A stretch of DNA of 64,000 bases from DATGZH01 sp035297265 (GCA_035297265.1 DATGZH010000042.1:62001-126000); one strand, 5' to 3'; numbered from the stretch's first letter, positions 43,543 through 53,113 are shown. Numbers and translations are program-made. The notes: generated by a model from the letters alone, not told the origin.

Positions 43543-44568
43543 CTGACGGCCACCGGGCCATCAGCTACACCGCGCGATTTCCGCACGCTGACCTTGCAGG
43601 TTCGCGCCGCTGGACTGCTTGATCGACGGCTGGGCTACTACTCGGCCAAGGTCGTTCTCACGCTGGCGGCGTTCGCCGCCGTGTGGGTGGCCTTCTTCTG
43701 GGTGGGTGCCGCCTGGATGATCCTCGGCGTGGCAGTGCTGCTCGGGGTGATGTCGACCCAGCTCGGGTTCCTCGGCCATGATGCCGGCCACCGGCAGATC
43801 TTTGCCTCCCGTCGAGCCAACGAGTTGCTCGGTCTGCTCGTCGGCAACGCGCTGATCGGGTTGAGTTTCGGTTGGTGGGTTCCAAAGCACAGCGCCCACC
43901 ACGCTCACCCCAACCAAATCGATCTTGATCCTGACATCGAAGTCGGTGTCGTCCGCGCTCCTTCGGCGGACGAACAGGCCGGTGGGCACCACAGGTTCAC
44001 AGATTGGCTGGGACGGTGGCAGGCTGAGCTCTTCTTCCCCCTCATGCTGCTTCGCAGCACCGGACTCTACGTGTTGGGCGCCAAGAAGCTCTTCGGTCGC
44101 CGGGACCGTGCCGCGTTGACCGAAGGCCTCCTGCTGGCCCTGCACGTCGCGCTCTACCTCACCGCGGTGTTCTGGGTGCTTCCCCCGCTCATGGCGTTTG
44201 CCTTCGTCGCCGTTCATCAAGCCGTCTTCTCGCTCTACCTCGGTTGCAGCTTCGCCCCCAACCACAAGGGCATGCCGCTCATCGACCGGGATGCCGAAAT
44301 GTCCTTCGCCAGCCGCCAGGTCATCACCGCCCGCAACGTCACCGGCGGTCGCTGGACAAGCTTCGTCTACGGTGGCCTCAACTACCAGATCGAGCACCAT
44401 CTGTTCCCGTCGATGCCGCGACCGAATCTCGTCCGCGCCCAAGACCTCGTCCGTGGGTTCTGCGTCGAAAACGGCCTCGGGTATTGCGAGAAGAGTCCGA
44501 TAGGTTCGTACCGTCAGGCGATCGGCCACCTTCGCCTCGCCAGACAACCGGCTTTGTCCTCGGTCTAA
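43543..44568 (+). CDS. Membrane fatty-acid desaturase
   Basis: A protein of about 341 residues with four or more membrane spans. The three His boxes are GHDAGHRQIF, PKHSAHHAHPN and QIEHHLFPSMPRPN, typical of acyl-lipid/linoleoyl-CoA-type desaturases that use a di-iron centre. The start is unclear. TTG at 43594 removes residues that align with other family members (FRTLTLQVRAAGLLDRRLGYY). The frame stays open upstream to a CTG at 43543 with AGGAG 8 bases before it, which I use. It introduces double bonds to keep membranes fluid. Confidence 0.9.
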   Translation: MTATGPSATPRDFRTLTLQVRAAGLLDRRLGYYSAKVVLTLAAFAAVWVAFFWVGAAWMILGVAVLLGVMSTQLGFLGHDAGHRQIFASRRANELLGLLVGNALIGLSFGWWVPKHSAHHAHPNQIDLDPDIEVGVVRAPSADEQAGGHHRFTDWLGRWQAELFFPLMLLRSTGLYVLGAKKLFGRRDRAALTEGLLLALHVALYLTAVFWVLPPLMAFAFVAVHQAVFSLYLGCSFAPNHKGMPLIDRDAEMSFASRQVITARNVTGGRWTSFVYGGLNYQIEHHLFPSMPRPNLVRAQDLVRGFCVENGLGYCEKSPIGSYRQAIGHLRLARQPALSSV

Positions 44569-44604
44569 CCCCGGGCCAGTCGCGAGACTTCTGCCGCCGT
44601 CAAT

Positions 44605-45099
44605 TTGGCGGTCAGTGACCAATGCCCTGTTGTGCCGGCTCGGGTGACCCAGCTGCAGCGCCTGCGGGCCGACCATGGGCCGATGGCCCTGGCCTTCGAA
44701 CTGGCGAACCGCACGTACTTCGCAGCCTCGGTCTCCGACCGGGGCGATGAGTACGACGAACAATTCACTGAGCGGCAAAGCGCTCTACTCGCTGAGCAAG
44801 ATGGCGGTGTGGGTGTCTTCTACGTGCTTGTCGAGGAGGATGGCTCGGTGATCGGCCGGTGCAACCTGGCCGAGCTGCACGACGGCCTGGCCGAACTCGG
44901 GTACCGGGTCGCTCAGCGAGTCGCAGGGCGTGGCGTGGCGACCGGGGCGGTGCAGGAACTGGGCCGGCTCGCGGTGTCAGCGTACGGCCGACGCATGCTC
45001 AGGGCGGCGGCCAGACATGAGCATGTCGCATCCCAGAAGGTGCTGACCATGACGGGGTTCGTTCCGGGAACCTGGTATCAGCCCCATCTGGCCGACTGA
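44605..45099 (+). CDS. GNAT-family N-acetyltransferase (RimJ-like)
   Basis: A protein of up to 164 residues with the GNAT fold: FYVLVEEDGSVIGRCNLAEL, ELGYRVAQRVAGRGVATGAV (acetyl-CoA-binding loop) and RAAARHEHVASQKVLTMTGF, a RimJ/RimL-like end. The start may be TTG at 44605 or GTG at 44632 or 44644; no ribosome site decides. The target amine is unknown. Confidence 0.82.
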   Translation: MAVSDQCPVVPARVTQLQRLRADHGPMALAFELANRTYFAASVSDRGDEYDEQFTERQSALLAEQDGGVGVFYVLVEEDGSVIGRCNLAELHDGLAELGYRVAQRVAGRGVATGAVQELGRLAVSAYGRRMLRAAARHEHVASQKVLTMTGFVPGTWYQPHLAD

Positions 45100-45352
45100 C
45101 TCTGGGCGGGAGGGCTCACCGGTCCCTGGCCGCCGGGGTGCAGTGCCGGTGCGCTCTTCGTATCTGGCTGCTGTGTCTGCGGTGACCCGTGTCAGGCGAG
45201 GCCGGACGTCTCCGAACGAGTCCGGCCCCAAGTCCGGGGGGCGTTCCCGCCGGATCCGGTCGATCAGAGGGCCGAGACCTGGCAATCGGCCCGACAGCGC
45301 CGGACCCGCTACCAGCTCCGTCGTTCTGGCGTTGGCGCCCGGAACCGTGCGA

Positions 45353-46534
45353 TCAGCCCAGGCGGTAGAGCTTGTTCCCGTTCTCGGCGAGGATCTTGCG
45401 ACGCGACTCGGGCCGCAGTGTGGCCAGCGTCGAGTGCACGTGCTCGAGTGGCTTCGGCCAAAGGGAGGTGGGGTGCGGGAAGTCCGTCTCGAACATGACG
45501 TTGTCCTCGCCCACCTTGTCGATGAGATCCTGGAGGTGCCCACGACCGGTCTCGAACCACATGGTGGCGTACCAGTTGGACTTGAAGTACTCGGAAGGCT
45601 TCTTGCCCAGCGCGGCGGCCTGTACGGGAGCGTTCTCCGGGAGTTCCCAGTCCATGGTCTCGAGGATGAAGGGCACCCAGCCGATGCCACTCTCCACCGA
45701 CACCATCTTGAGCTTCGGGAATCGGTCGAAGATCCCCGAGAAGATCGTGTTGATCACGACGCGGGCGTTACCGATGAAGAGCATGGAGCCGCCGATGGCG
45801 GGCTTGACGAACTCGTCCTGTGACGGCCAGAAGTACTGACCGAAGAAGTTCATCGCCGTGAGGCTCGACCCGATGTGGAAGTGGACCGGGAGCTCGAGGT
45901 CGGCGCAGACCTCCCAGAGCGGGTCCCAGGCCTTGTTGGCGAGGTCCGGGGAACCGAGGTCCTGAGGGTCTGAGGTCATGTTGACGCCCCGGAGACCCAA
46001 TTCGGAGATCCGCTGGGCCTCGCGCACACAAGCCTCGATGTCCCAGGAGGGGAGAATGGGCATGGGGAGAAGCCGGTTGTTGGTGCGGTTCTGGATCTCG
46101 GCCCGGGAGTCGTTGAAGATCTCGACGCACAGGCGCCGCAGTACCGGATCCTTCACCTCGGCCAGGGCCTGGCCGCCGAGCCCCAGAGCGTTGGGGTACA
46201 GGACCTGGTGCTGGATCCCCTGGGCATCCAGGATCTCGAGGCGGGCGTCGATGTCCCACGCGGCCACGTGGGCCCGCTCGATGTCCCACTCGACCATCGA
46301 TTCCAGGAACGGATGCTTCACGCCCGCCCGGTCGATGGTGCTGCCGCCGCCAGCCTTCCCCACAGGGATGCCCTCGATGACCCAGGTGCGCACACCGTCG
46401 ATCATCTCGACGTGGAGGATCTGCTCCTTGTAGGCAGCGGGCGCCCGCTTGGTCCACAGGTCGTCGACGTCGGTCAGGTGGGAGTCGGCGTCGAGAACAG
46501 CAAGTCGCTCGGGCGCTTCCGGTGCGAGAGTCAT
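45353..46534 (-). CDS. Amidohydrolase-2 family protein
   Basis: A 393-residue metal-dependent hydrolase or decarboxylase. It opens LAVLDADSHLTDVDDLW, where DADSH is the usual metal pair variant, then has LPVHFHIGSS (His) and NVMFETDFPHPTSLWP, with the Asp of the family metal site. GGAGG lies 10 bases before the ATG. Members include aromatic decarboxylases and lactonases. The reaction is not determinable. Confidence 0.87.
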   Translation of the reverse strand: MTLAPEAPERLAVLDADSHLTDVDDLWTKRAPAAYKEQILHVEMIDGVRTWVIEGIPVGKAGGGSTIDRAGVKHPFLESMVEWDIERAHVAAWDIDARLEILDAQGIQHQVLYPNALGLGGQALAEVKDPVLRRLCVEIFNDSRAEIQNRTNNRLLPMPILPSWDIEACVREAQRISELGLRGVNMTSDPQDLGSPDLANKAWDPLWEVCADLELPVHFHIGSSLTAMNFFGQYFWPSQDEFVKPAIGGSMLFIGNARVVINTIFSGIFDRFPKLKMVSVESGIGWVPFILETMDWELPENAPVQAAALGKKPSEYFKSNWYATMWFETGRGHLQDLIDKVGEDNVMFETDFPHPTSLWPKPLEHVHSTLATLRPESRRKILAENGNKLYRLG

Positions 46535-46883
46535 GGGGATCGGTCCTCCGTGCTCGGGTTCTAGGGGCCCGTACCCCGGCCCTCCAAGGTTAGCTGCCGC
46601 CTTGGCAGGGGCGGTTCAAATCATTGTGACATTTGTCGACGAGGGGGCCAAGATGAGTCCCCGCTGCTCCCGCCGAGCCTCGTGGGGGGACGCCCTCCTC
46701 GAGGTGACCGCCCGGTAGCCCGGCGCCCCGTCTCTGTCTCGAAGCCCGTTCGGCCAGGTCACGCCCCGTGCGGGGCGTGACCCACCAGTCGGACCGTGGG
46801 CCCGTGGCCAGGCAGGGGGCCGGCGGTTCGAGCCCGTTCGCTTCCTCTCGATCTGGGGGCTTCCTCCAGCGCGGCTGAACGGG
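46535..46883. other. Intergenic stretch with a hairpin and a tRNA-like scrap
   Basis: It lies between the start of the amidohydrolase gene and the stop of the gamma-synthase gene, both on the minus strand. It holds a perfect hairpin at 46758-46781. A short T-arm-like string near 46815 (GGCGGTTCGAGCCCGTT) has no tRNA around it. Nothing else is evident. Confidence 0.55.
46758..46781 (-). terminator. Strong hairpin, likely terminator of the cbs-metB operon
   Basis: GTCACGCCCC pairs perfectly with GGGGCGTGAC around a four-base loop. It lies about 100 bases past the stop of the gamma-synthase gene. No T-tract follows, as is common in high-GC actinobacteria. Confidence 0.55.
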
Positions 46884-48044
46884 CTATTTGAGCTCTCCTG
46901 TGCCGGTGTCGAGAGCGTTGACCAGATCGGCCAACAGATCCTCGACGGTCTCAAGGCCGACGCTGAGCCGAAGAAGGTTGCCGGGGACCTCGTTCTCGGT
47001 CCCGGTCGTACTGGCGTGCGTCATCCTCCGGGGGTGCTCGATCAGGCTCTCCACCGCTCCCAGGCTCTCGGCCAGCGTGAACACGCGGGTCTTCGAGCAC
47101 AACTCCACGGCGGCGTCTTCACCCCCCTGCAAGGTGAAACTGACGACGGCCCCGAAAGCCCGCATCTGACGCTTCGCCACCCCGTGTCCCGGGTGGTCGG
47201 GCAGCGAGGGGTGGAAGACCTTCTCGACTGCGGGATGCCTGGAGAGGAGATCCACGATCGCCAGCGCGTTCGCACAGTGTCGTTCCATCCGGATCGGTAG
47301 CGTCTTGATCCCTCGCTGCACGAGGAAGCAATCGAAAGGCCCGGGCACAGCCCCTGCTGCGTTCTGTAGGAAGGCCAATCGTTCGGCCGTGGCGGGATCG
47401 TTGGTCGCGGCGAATCCACCCACCACGTCGGAGTGACCTCCCAGGTACTTCGTCGTCGAATGCACGACGACGTCCGCCCCGAGCTCGAGCGGTCGCTGGA
47501 TCCACGGTGTGGCGAACGTGTTGTCGACGACCACGAGTGCCCCATGGCGGTGGGCGAGGGTGGCGACTGCGGCGATATCGACGACGTGGAGGAGCGGATT
47601 GGTCGGTGATTCGATCCACACCATCTCGAGTGAGGGTGAGAGGGCCGCTTCCAGGTCGGAGAAGTCGGAGACATCGACGATGAGGCCTGTTTGGCGGTGC
47701 ACCTTGGTGGCCAGCCGATAGGTGCCGCCGTAGCTGTCGGTCTGCATCAGCAACCGATCCTCGGGGAGCAGGAGGCGCATCACCGCGTCTTCGGCCGCCA
47801 GGCCGCTGGCGAAGGCGAAGCCGAACCGGGCCCCCTCGAGTAGGGCGAGGTGAGCTTCGAGGCTCGCTCGGCTCGGATTCCCCGAACGTGCGTACTCGAA
47901 GCCGCGGGTCTGCCCCACCGCGTCCTGTTCGAAGGTGGATGACAGGTACACGGGCGTGTTCACCGCTCCGGTGCGTGGGTCGGCCGGGCCGCCACCGTGG
48001 ACGGCTCGGGTTTCGAAGCCGGTCGAGTCGAGCCAATCGGACAT
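46884..48044 (-). CDS. Cystathionine gamma-synthase/gamma-lyase family PLP enzyme
   Basis: A 386-residue Cys/Met-metabolism enzyme. It has FETRAVHGGG, YARSGNPSRASLEAHLALLE, the PLP-Lys in HSTTKYLGGHSDVVGG, and SLGAVESLIEHPRRMTHAS. Synthase makes cystathionine from a homoserine ester, and lyase breaks it to cysteine. Because a cystathionine beta-synthase gene lies 6 bases upstream on the same strand, I favour the lyase role in reverse transsulfuration. Confidence 0.9.
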   Translation of the reverse strand: MSDWLDSTGFETRAVHGGGPADPRTGAVNTPVYLSSTFEQDAVGQTRGFEYARSGNPSRASLEAHLALLEGARFGFAFASGLAAEDAVMRLLLPEDRLLMQTDSYGGTYRLATKVHRQTGLIVDVSDFSDLEAALSPSLEMVWIESPTNPLLHVVDIAAVATLAHRHGALVVVDNTFATPWIQRPLELGADVVVHSTTKYLGGHSDVVGGFAATNDPATAERLAFLQNAAGAVPGPFDCFLVQRGIKTLPIRMERHCANALAIVDLLSRHPAVEKVFHPSLPDHPGHGVAKRQMRAFGAVVSFTLQGGEDAAVELCSKTRVFTLAESLGAVESLIEHPRRMTHASTTGTENEVPGNLLRLSVGLETVEDLLADLVNALDTGTGELK

Positions 48045-48050
48045 CGGGCC

Positions 48051-49718
48051 TCAGCGGGTCTCGGTGGCCAGTGACGACAATACATCGGAGCGGGTGATCA
48101 CCCCGACGGGGTGGCCCCGATCGAGAACGAGCAGCGCGGGGGCCGATTCCAAGCGAGCCACGGCTACCTGTACCTGCTCGCCCGAGCCGATGGTGGGCAG
48201 TGGCGGCTCGGTGACCTCCGCGATGGTCAAGTCGAACATGGAGGGGTCAGCGAGCACTCGGTCCATGAGGCCCCGCTCGGTGACACTCCCCGTCACCTCC
48301 GCTACCACGATCGGGGGCTCGTGCTTGATGACGGGCACCTGGCTGACGCCGAACTCGCGCAGGATGGCGATGGCATCCCGGACCGTCTCGTCGGGGTGGA
48401 TGTGGACGAGCGGTGGGATCGCGGTGTCCCGGTCGGCCATGAGGTCACCGACGGTCTTACCGGCCTCCTGCAGGAACCCGTAGTCCGCCATCCAGGCATC
48501 GTTGTACAGCTTGGAGAGATAGCCGCGGCCGGAATCCGGCAGGTGGACGACGACGACCGCCTCAGGAGGCAGATCGTGGCCGATCACCAGCGCAACGGCG
48601 ATTGCCGTACCGCCGGAGCCTCCGAGCAGCAGACCTTCCTCCCGGGCGACGCGCCGGGCGGTGGCGAAGCTCGTCGCATCCGATATCGGGATCACCCGGT
48701 CGACCACGGTCGGGTCGTAGGTGGTTGGCCAGAAGTCCTCGCCGATGCCTTCGACGAGGTACGGGCGTCCGCTGCCGCCGGAGTACACCGAACCCTCGGG
48801 GTCGGCGCCGACGATCTCGATGTCAGGGTTCTTCTCCTTCAGGAACCGACCGATACCGGTGATCGTCCCGCCGGTGCCGATGCCGGCCACGAAGTGAGTG
48901 ACCCGGCCCCGCGTCTGTTCCCAGATCTCGTGGCCGGCTGTCTCGTACTGGGCGCGGGGGTTGTCCTGGTTGTGGTACTGATCCGGCTTCCACGCCAGCG
49001 GCACCTCGCGAGCGAGCCGGTCGGAGACGGAGTAGTAGGAGTCCGGGTGGTCGGGGGCAACGGTGGTCGGACAGACCACGACCTCGGCACCGTAGGCCCG
49101 CAGAAGCGCGATCTTGTCGCTGGCCACCTTGTCGGGGCACACGAAGATGCAGCGGTAGCCGCGCCGTGCTGCGACAATGGCCAGCCCGACGCCCGTGTTG
49201 CCGCTCGTCGGCTCCACGATGGTGCCTCCCGGGACGAGCTTTCCCTGGCTCTCGGCCGCCTCGATCATGGCCAACGCGATGCGGTCCTTCGACGAGCCTC
49301 CAGGGTTGAACATCTCCAGTTTGGCGACGAGGGTGCACTCGAGGTCCCGGGCGGTGCGGTCGAGTCGGACCATCGGGGTGTGGCCGATGAGCTCGACCAG
49401 CGAGTCCGCGATCTCCATGGCCGGCCCAGGGTCGGTCACTCTTCGCAGCTCGACGCCTCGGAGCCGCTCAGCCATGGCAGGCGGCACCGCCTCGTCGCTG
49501 AGGAGCTGCGTGGGCAAGCCGGCTTCCTGCAGGCCGGCGGCGACCACGCTGGCCTCGTCGATCGGGCCCCAGACGCCCACATACCGCGGTATCCGCGCCC
49601 GCAGGGCACCGATGAGCTCAGCGAGGGACTCGTCGGAGCGGAGCCGGTGCACGTGTCGGGCACGATCCTCGAGACGGGTGGGTGGCGGCAGCCCACCGAC
49701 GACGACGAGGACGTCCAT
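48051..49718 (-). CDS. cbs: Cystathionine beta-synthase with CBS domain pair and N-terminal extension
   Basis: A 555-residue protein. The PLP core starts near residue 105 (EIADSLVELIGHTPMVRL), has the PLP-Lys in NPGGSSKDRIAL, TSGNTGVGLA and GTGGTITGIGRFLK. A C-terminal pair of CBS domains follows (DAIAILREFGVSQVPVI, LVLDRGHPVGVITRSD). It joins serine and homocysteine. Before the core there are about 100 extra residues (MDVLVVVGGLPPPTRLEDRA, RYVGVWGPIDEASVVAAGLQ), which look like a small Rossmann or pre-ATP-grasp fold. ATG at 49718 has GAGGTG 4 bases upstream, so the extension is probably real. Confidence 0.92.
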   Translation of the reverse strand: MDVLVVVGGLPPPTRLEDRARHVHRLRSDESLAELIGALRARIPRYVGVWGPIDEASVVAAGLQEAGLPTQLLSDEAVPPAMAERLRGVELRRVTDPGPAMEIADSLVELIGHTPMVRLDRTARDLECTLVAKLEMFNPGGSSKDRIALAMIEAAESQGKLVPGGTIVEPTSGNTGVGLAIVAARRGYRCIFVCPDKVASDKIALLRAYGAEVVVCPTTVAPDHPDSYYSVSDRLAREVPLAWKPDQYHNQDNPRAQYETAGHEIWEQTRGRVTHFVAGIGTGGTITGIGRFLKEKNPDIEIVGADPEGSVYSGGSGRPYLVEGIGEDFWPTTYDPTVVDRVIPISDATSFATARRVAREEGLLLGGSGGTAIAVALVIGHDLPPEAVVVVHLPDSGRGYLSKLYNDAWMADYGFLQEAGKTVGDLMADRDTAIPPLVHIHPDETVRDAIAILREFGVSQVPVIKHEPPIVVAEVTGSVTERGLMDRVLADPSMFDLTIAEVTEPPLPTIGSGEQVQVAVARLESAPALLVLDRGHPVGVITRSDVLSSLATETR

Positions 49719-49979
49719 ACCGCACCTCTCTATCACCAGCACGCCGGAAGGCCGTCACCCCTGCCGCCTCGCCCAGGCCGCTCAGGCGACCGGGAGGGGG
49801 AGGGTCAGGAGACACCCTTCCTCGCTGGACGGCCAGCCTAAGTCCCTGACCTCACCTCGCCAACGGGTCGGTGTCGACGACGCTGACGGGTGGACGTCGC
49901 GTTCCCGAGCCGACCCGGGTGGGCCGGGCGAGGCAGACCTCAGGATCGCTGCCGCCTTGTCGGTGGCAGGATACCGGTC

Positions 49980-50594
49980 GTGCGTCATAATCCCTTTCAC
50001 GCCACGGCCGAACCCGATGTGGTGCGTCGCCTCATCCGCGAGAACCCCTGGGCCATCCTCGTCAGCAGCAACGAGGGTGAACTGGTCGCCTCGCACTACC
50101 CGGTCCTCCTCGATGAGGAAGCCGACGGTCTGGTCGTGCTGACCCATGTCGGTCGGCCTGACGAAGTCGTTCACGGATTCGGGGACCGCGAGGTCATGCT
50201 GATCGTCCAGGGTCGGCACGGCTACATCTCACCCAGCTGGTACGCGCCGGGTGCGACACCTGCCCCGACGTGGAACTTCAGTGTGGCCCACTGCTACGGG
50301 GTGCCACAGCTCCTCGACGAGGAGGAGAACCTCCGGGTGCTGGCCAGGCTCGTCGCACACTTCGAACGTCACGTCGAAGAGCCGCTGATGCTGGATCTCG
50401 AGTGGGGTCGGCGGATGGCGCGGGGCACGGTGGGTATTCGGCTACCGATCAGCCGGTTCGTCTGCAAGGTCAAGATGAGCCAGGACAAGGATTCGGTGAC
50501 CCAGCGCCAGGTCCTCGAGGCCTTGCGCTCGCCTGGCCCGTACGCGAACCCGGACCTGGCTGATGACATGGAGCGAGCACTCTTCGGCGACTGA
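49980..50594 (+). CDS. PaiB-family FMN-binding protein
   Basis: A 204-residue protein: NPFHATAEPDVVRRLIRENP, ELVASHYPVLLDEEADG, then VLIVQGRHGYISPSWY-like text (MLIVQGRHGYISPSWYAPG) and PTWNFSVAHCYG. This is the PaiB/FMN-binding split-barrel pattern. Relatives were named transcriptional regulators but may be flavin or heme enzymes. GTG at 49980. It is not evidently linked to its neighbours. Confidence 0.88.
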   Translation: MRHNPFHATAEPDVVRRLIRENPWAILVSSNEGELVASHYPVLLDEEADGLVVLTHVGRPDEVVHGFGDREVMLIVQGRHGYISPSWYAPGATPAPTWNFSVAHCYGVPQLLDEEENLRVLARLVAHFERHVEEPLMLDLEWGRRMARGTVGIRLPISRFVCKVKMSQDKDSVTQRQVLEALRSPGPYANPDLADDMERALFGD

Positions 50595-50939
50595 CACGCC
50601 CGAGGAGAAGGATCCCCCAGGGTTGAAGCCGTCATCGAGGGTCGGCCAGCGCCGCCCGGAGGTTCTGGTCGTGGCTTGGCCGCACCTCCAAGCCGCACGC
50701 CCACGACGATGAGCAGGAGTTGGGCGAGAACCGCGACGACCACGACGGCGATGCAGATGCCGAAGGACCCCGCGAGCAATCGGGGGCCCGTGGTCCCTCT
50801 GGCGAAGGCCAATCCCAAGGCGAAGCCCACCACAGCCGTCGTCGCAGCCTTCCTGCCAGTTGACCCCGTCCGACGTCGACTCGCCCTCGGGAAGGAGGGG
50901 CCGTTCTGGCCTGCAGCCGGGCCGCGAGATACTCGCGAC
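50595..50939. other. Intergenic stretch upstream of the RNA repair genes
   Basis: About 345 bases. A minus-strand frame has a hydrophobic run (GICIAVVVVAVLAQLLLIVV) but no good start, and it runs antisense into the PaiB gene, so I do not call it. The promoter of the RNA repair operon is likely here. Confidence 0.5.
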
Positions 50940-51719
50940 GTGCCCGAGATCCCCCCGCTGCCTCCGCGGACCATCCTCCTCGTCGAGGTGGGGTCGACTG
51001 CGCACGGCACCGGGCTCGCTGGAGGCGAAGACCGCGACGAGATGGCGGTCGTGGTCGAGGCACCCGAACAGGTGCTGGGCCTTTCCGAGACCGGACTCCG
51101 GACCGAGATGCAGCGGACGAAGCCCGAGGGTGAGCGATCCGGCCCGGGCGACACCGACCGGACGGTGCATTCGTTGCGCCGCTTCGTGCGACTGGCCGCC
51201 TCGGGGAACCCGTCGATCCTGATGGCCATGTGGGCGCCGGTGATCCTGGCCACCGACCAGGGGCGTGAGCTCCAGGGCCTCGGTGGCGCCTTCCTCGGCC
51301 GCCACATCATTCCCCGCTACCGGGGCTACATGCAGACCCAGGCCGAGCGCCTGCTCGGGACCCGGGGCCGTCAGGGCCACGGCAGTCGCGGCGGCGGTGC
51401 CCGACCGGAGCTGATCTCGGCGCACGGCTACGACACGAAGTACGCCATGCACTGCGCCCGCCTGGGGTTCCAATGCCTGGAGCTCCTCAACGAGGGTGGT
51501 CTCACGCTGCCGATGGAGGGGGAGCCGGCGGACTGGCTCCGGTCCGTTCGCCGGGGCGAGGTCTCCTTCGACGAGTGGTGGCAGCGAACGCTGCAGCTCG
51601 ACGCCGAGCTCGAGTCCCTCCAGTCCGAAGTGGAGCTCTCCGCAGGCCCGGATCGCTCCCGCATCGAGGCGTGGTCCGTACGGGCCCATCTCGAGAGCTG
51701 GGGGAGGGAGCGAGCGTGA
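50940..51719 (+). CDS. Nucleotidyltransferase of the RNA repair cassette (RlaP-like)
   Basis: A 259-residue Pol-beta-fold protein. The nucleotidyltransferase motif reads VEVGSTAHGTG, followed by an acidic DRDEMAVVVE. RPELISAHGYDTKYAMHCAR and LGFQCLELLNEGG further along are shared by the family found next to RNA ligase and Pnkp/Hen1 genes. The second half is helical. I choose the GTG at 50940, since residues before it look non-coding. The stop overlaps the Hen1 start. It may add or edit nucleotides at broken RNA ends; activity is inferred. Confidence 0.82.
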   Translation: MPEIPPLPPRTILLVEVGSTAHGTGLAGGEDRDEMAVVVEAPEQVLGLSETGLRTEMQRTKPEGERSGPGDTDRTVHSLRRFVRLAASGNPSILMAMWAPVILATDQGRELQGLGGAFLGRHIIPRYRGYMQTQAERLLGTRGRQGHGSRGGGARPELISAHGYDTKYAMHCARLGFQCLELLNEGGLTLPMEGEPADWLRSVRRGEVSFDEWWQRTLQLDAELESLQSEVELSAGPDRSRIEAWSVRAHLESWGRERA

Positions 51720-53113
51720 TCCTCACCATCACCACCACCCACCGCCCGGCGACAGACCTCGGGTTCTTGCTCCACAAGCACCCGGACCGGCATCACGTGA
51801 TCGAGTTCCCCTACGGCGTCATCCACGTGGTCTACCCCGTTGCCGAAGAAGACCGCTGTGCCGCGTCGGTCATCGTCGACATCGACCCGGTCGGTCTCGT
51901 ACGCAACCGTCGTGGGCCGGCCGGCGGAGAGCTGTCACTCGCCCAGTACGTGAACGACCGGCCGTACGCCACCTCGTCGTTCATGTCCGTCGCCCTGGTG
52001 AAGGCCTTCTCGACGGCCATGAGTGGTCGGAGCAAGGAGCGTCCGGATCTCGCCGCCACGTCCATACCTCTCCAGGTGGACCTACCCGTTGTCCCCTGTC
52101 GGGGCCGAGAAGCCATCCTCCGACGGCTCTTCGAACCCCTGGGCTACACGGTGGGCGCCGAGCCGATCCCGCTCGACGAGGACTTCCCCCACTGGGGGGA
52201 CAGCCGCTACCTGTCCGTCCGGCTGACCGGTCTCCTGCGGGTGAAGGACCTCCTCGAGCACCTCTTCGTCCTCCTTCCCGTGCTCGACGACGACAAGCAC
52301 TACTGGGTCGGGCGAGAGGAGGTCGACAAGCTGCTCCGCCGGGGTGGTGAATGGCTCAGCCTGCATCCCGACCGTGACCTCATCACCCGGCGCTACCTGC
52401 GGCACGATCGCCAGCTGACCCGTGAAGCACTGGCCCGTTTGATGGAAGAAGACGTCCGAGATCCTGACGAGGTGCAAGTTCAACACGATGCCGAAGAGGA
52501 GGCGGTCGAACGCCCGCTCAGCCTGAACGAGCAACGCATGGCCAGCGTGCTCGATGCGATCACGGGGAGTGGCGCCCGCCGGGTGCTCGACCTCGGATGT
52601 GGATCATGCAAGCTGACTGGGGAGTTCTTGAAGGCCGGCTTCGAGAAGGTGGTGGGCGTCGACGTCTCCCACCGTGCCCTCGAGATCGGTGCGAGACGTC
52701 TCCACCTCGACACCATGGCGCCCCGGCAGCGTGAGCGGGTGGAGCTGTTCCAGAGCTCGCTCACCTACCGGGACAAGCGGCTCGAGGGTTTCGACGCGGC
52801 CGCCGTCGTCGAGGTCATCGAGCATCTCGACCCGTCTCGGCTTCCCAGCTTCGAGCGGGTGCTCCTCGGCCAGATCCGACCGTCGACCGTGGTCATCACG
52901 ACGCCGAACATCGAGTACAACGCCCGCTTCGAGACGTTGCCGGCCGGCTCGTTGCGCCATGCCGACCACCGCTTCGAATGGACCAGGGCGCAGTTCACCA
53001 CCTGGGCAACGTCGGCCGCCGAGCGGCACGGCTACCAGGCTCGTTTCCTGGGCATCGGCGAGGAGGACCCCGAGGTGGGGTGCCCGACGCAGATGGCGGT
53101 GCTCTCACGATGA
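51716..53113 (+). CDS. hen1: Bacterial Hen1, RNA 3'-terminal ribose 2'-O-methyltransferase
   Basis: A 465-residue protein with an N-terminal domain specific to bacterial Hen1 (residues 1-245), which supports the Pnkp ligase, and a C-terminal methyltransferase. The SAM motif is VLDLGCGSCKLTG, near 290. The metal site is the family's ExxEH, Glu366-Val-Ile-Glu369-His370, with His418 in DHRFEW. It methylates the 2'-OH at the 3' end of a cut RNA before ligation, making the junction resistant to re-cleavage. Overlaps of 4 bases on each side couple it to its neighbours. Confidence 0.96.
   Translation: MILTITTTHRPATDLGFLLHKHPDRHHVIEFPYGVIHVVYPVAEEDRCAASVIVDIDPVGLVRNRRGPAGGELSLAQYVNDRPYATSSFMSVALVKAFSTAMSGRSKERPDLAATSIPLQVDLPVVPCRGREAILRRLFEPLGYTVGAEPIPLDEDFPHWGDSRYLSVRLTGLLRVKDLLEHLFVLLPVLDDDKHYWVGREEVDKLLRRGGEWLSLHPDRDLITRRYLRHDRQLTREALARLMEEDVRDPDEVQVQHDAEEEAVERPLSLNEQRMASVLDAITGSGARRVLDLGCGSCKLTGEFLKAGFEKVVGVDVSHRALEIGARRLHLDTMAPRQRERVELFQSSLTYRDKRLEGFDAAAVVEVIEHLDPSRLPSFERVLLGQIRPSTVVITTPNIEYNARFETLPAGSLRHADHRFEWTRAQFTTWATSAAERHGYQARFLGIGEEDPEVGCPTQMAVLSR

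Noticed and set aside
46811..46850. A T-arm-like string (GGCGGTTCGAGCCCGTT) suggesting a tRNA near the cbs-metB operon end.
   Set aside because: No anticodon arm or pairing acceptor stem can be built around it. At most it is a scrap of a tRNA gene.
50630..50930. A minus-strand frame with a strongly hydrophobic segment before the RNA repair operon.
   Set aside because: It has no convincing start or ribosome site and runs antisense into the PaiB gene, so it looks like a chance open frame in high-GC DNA.
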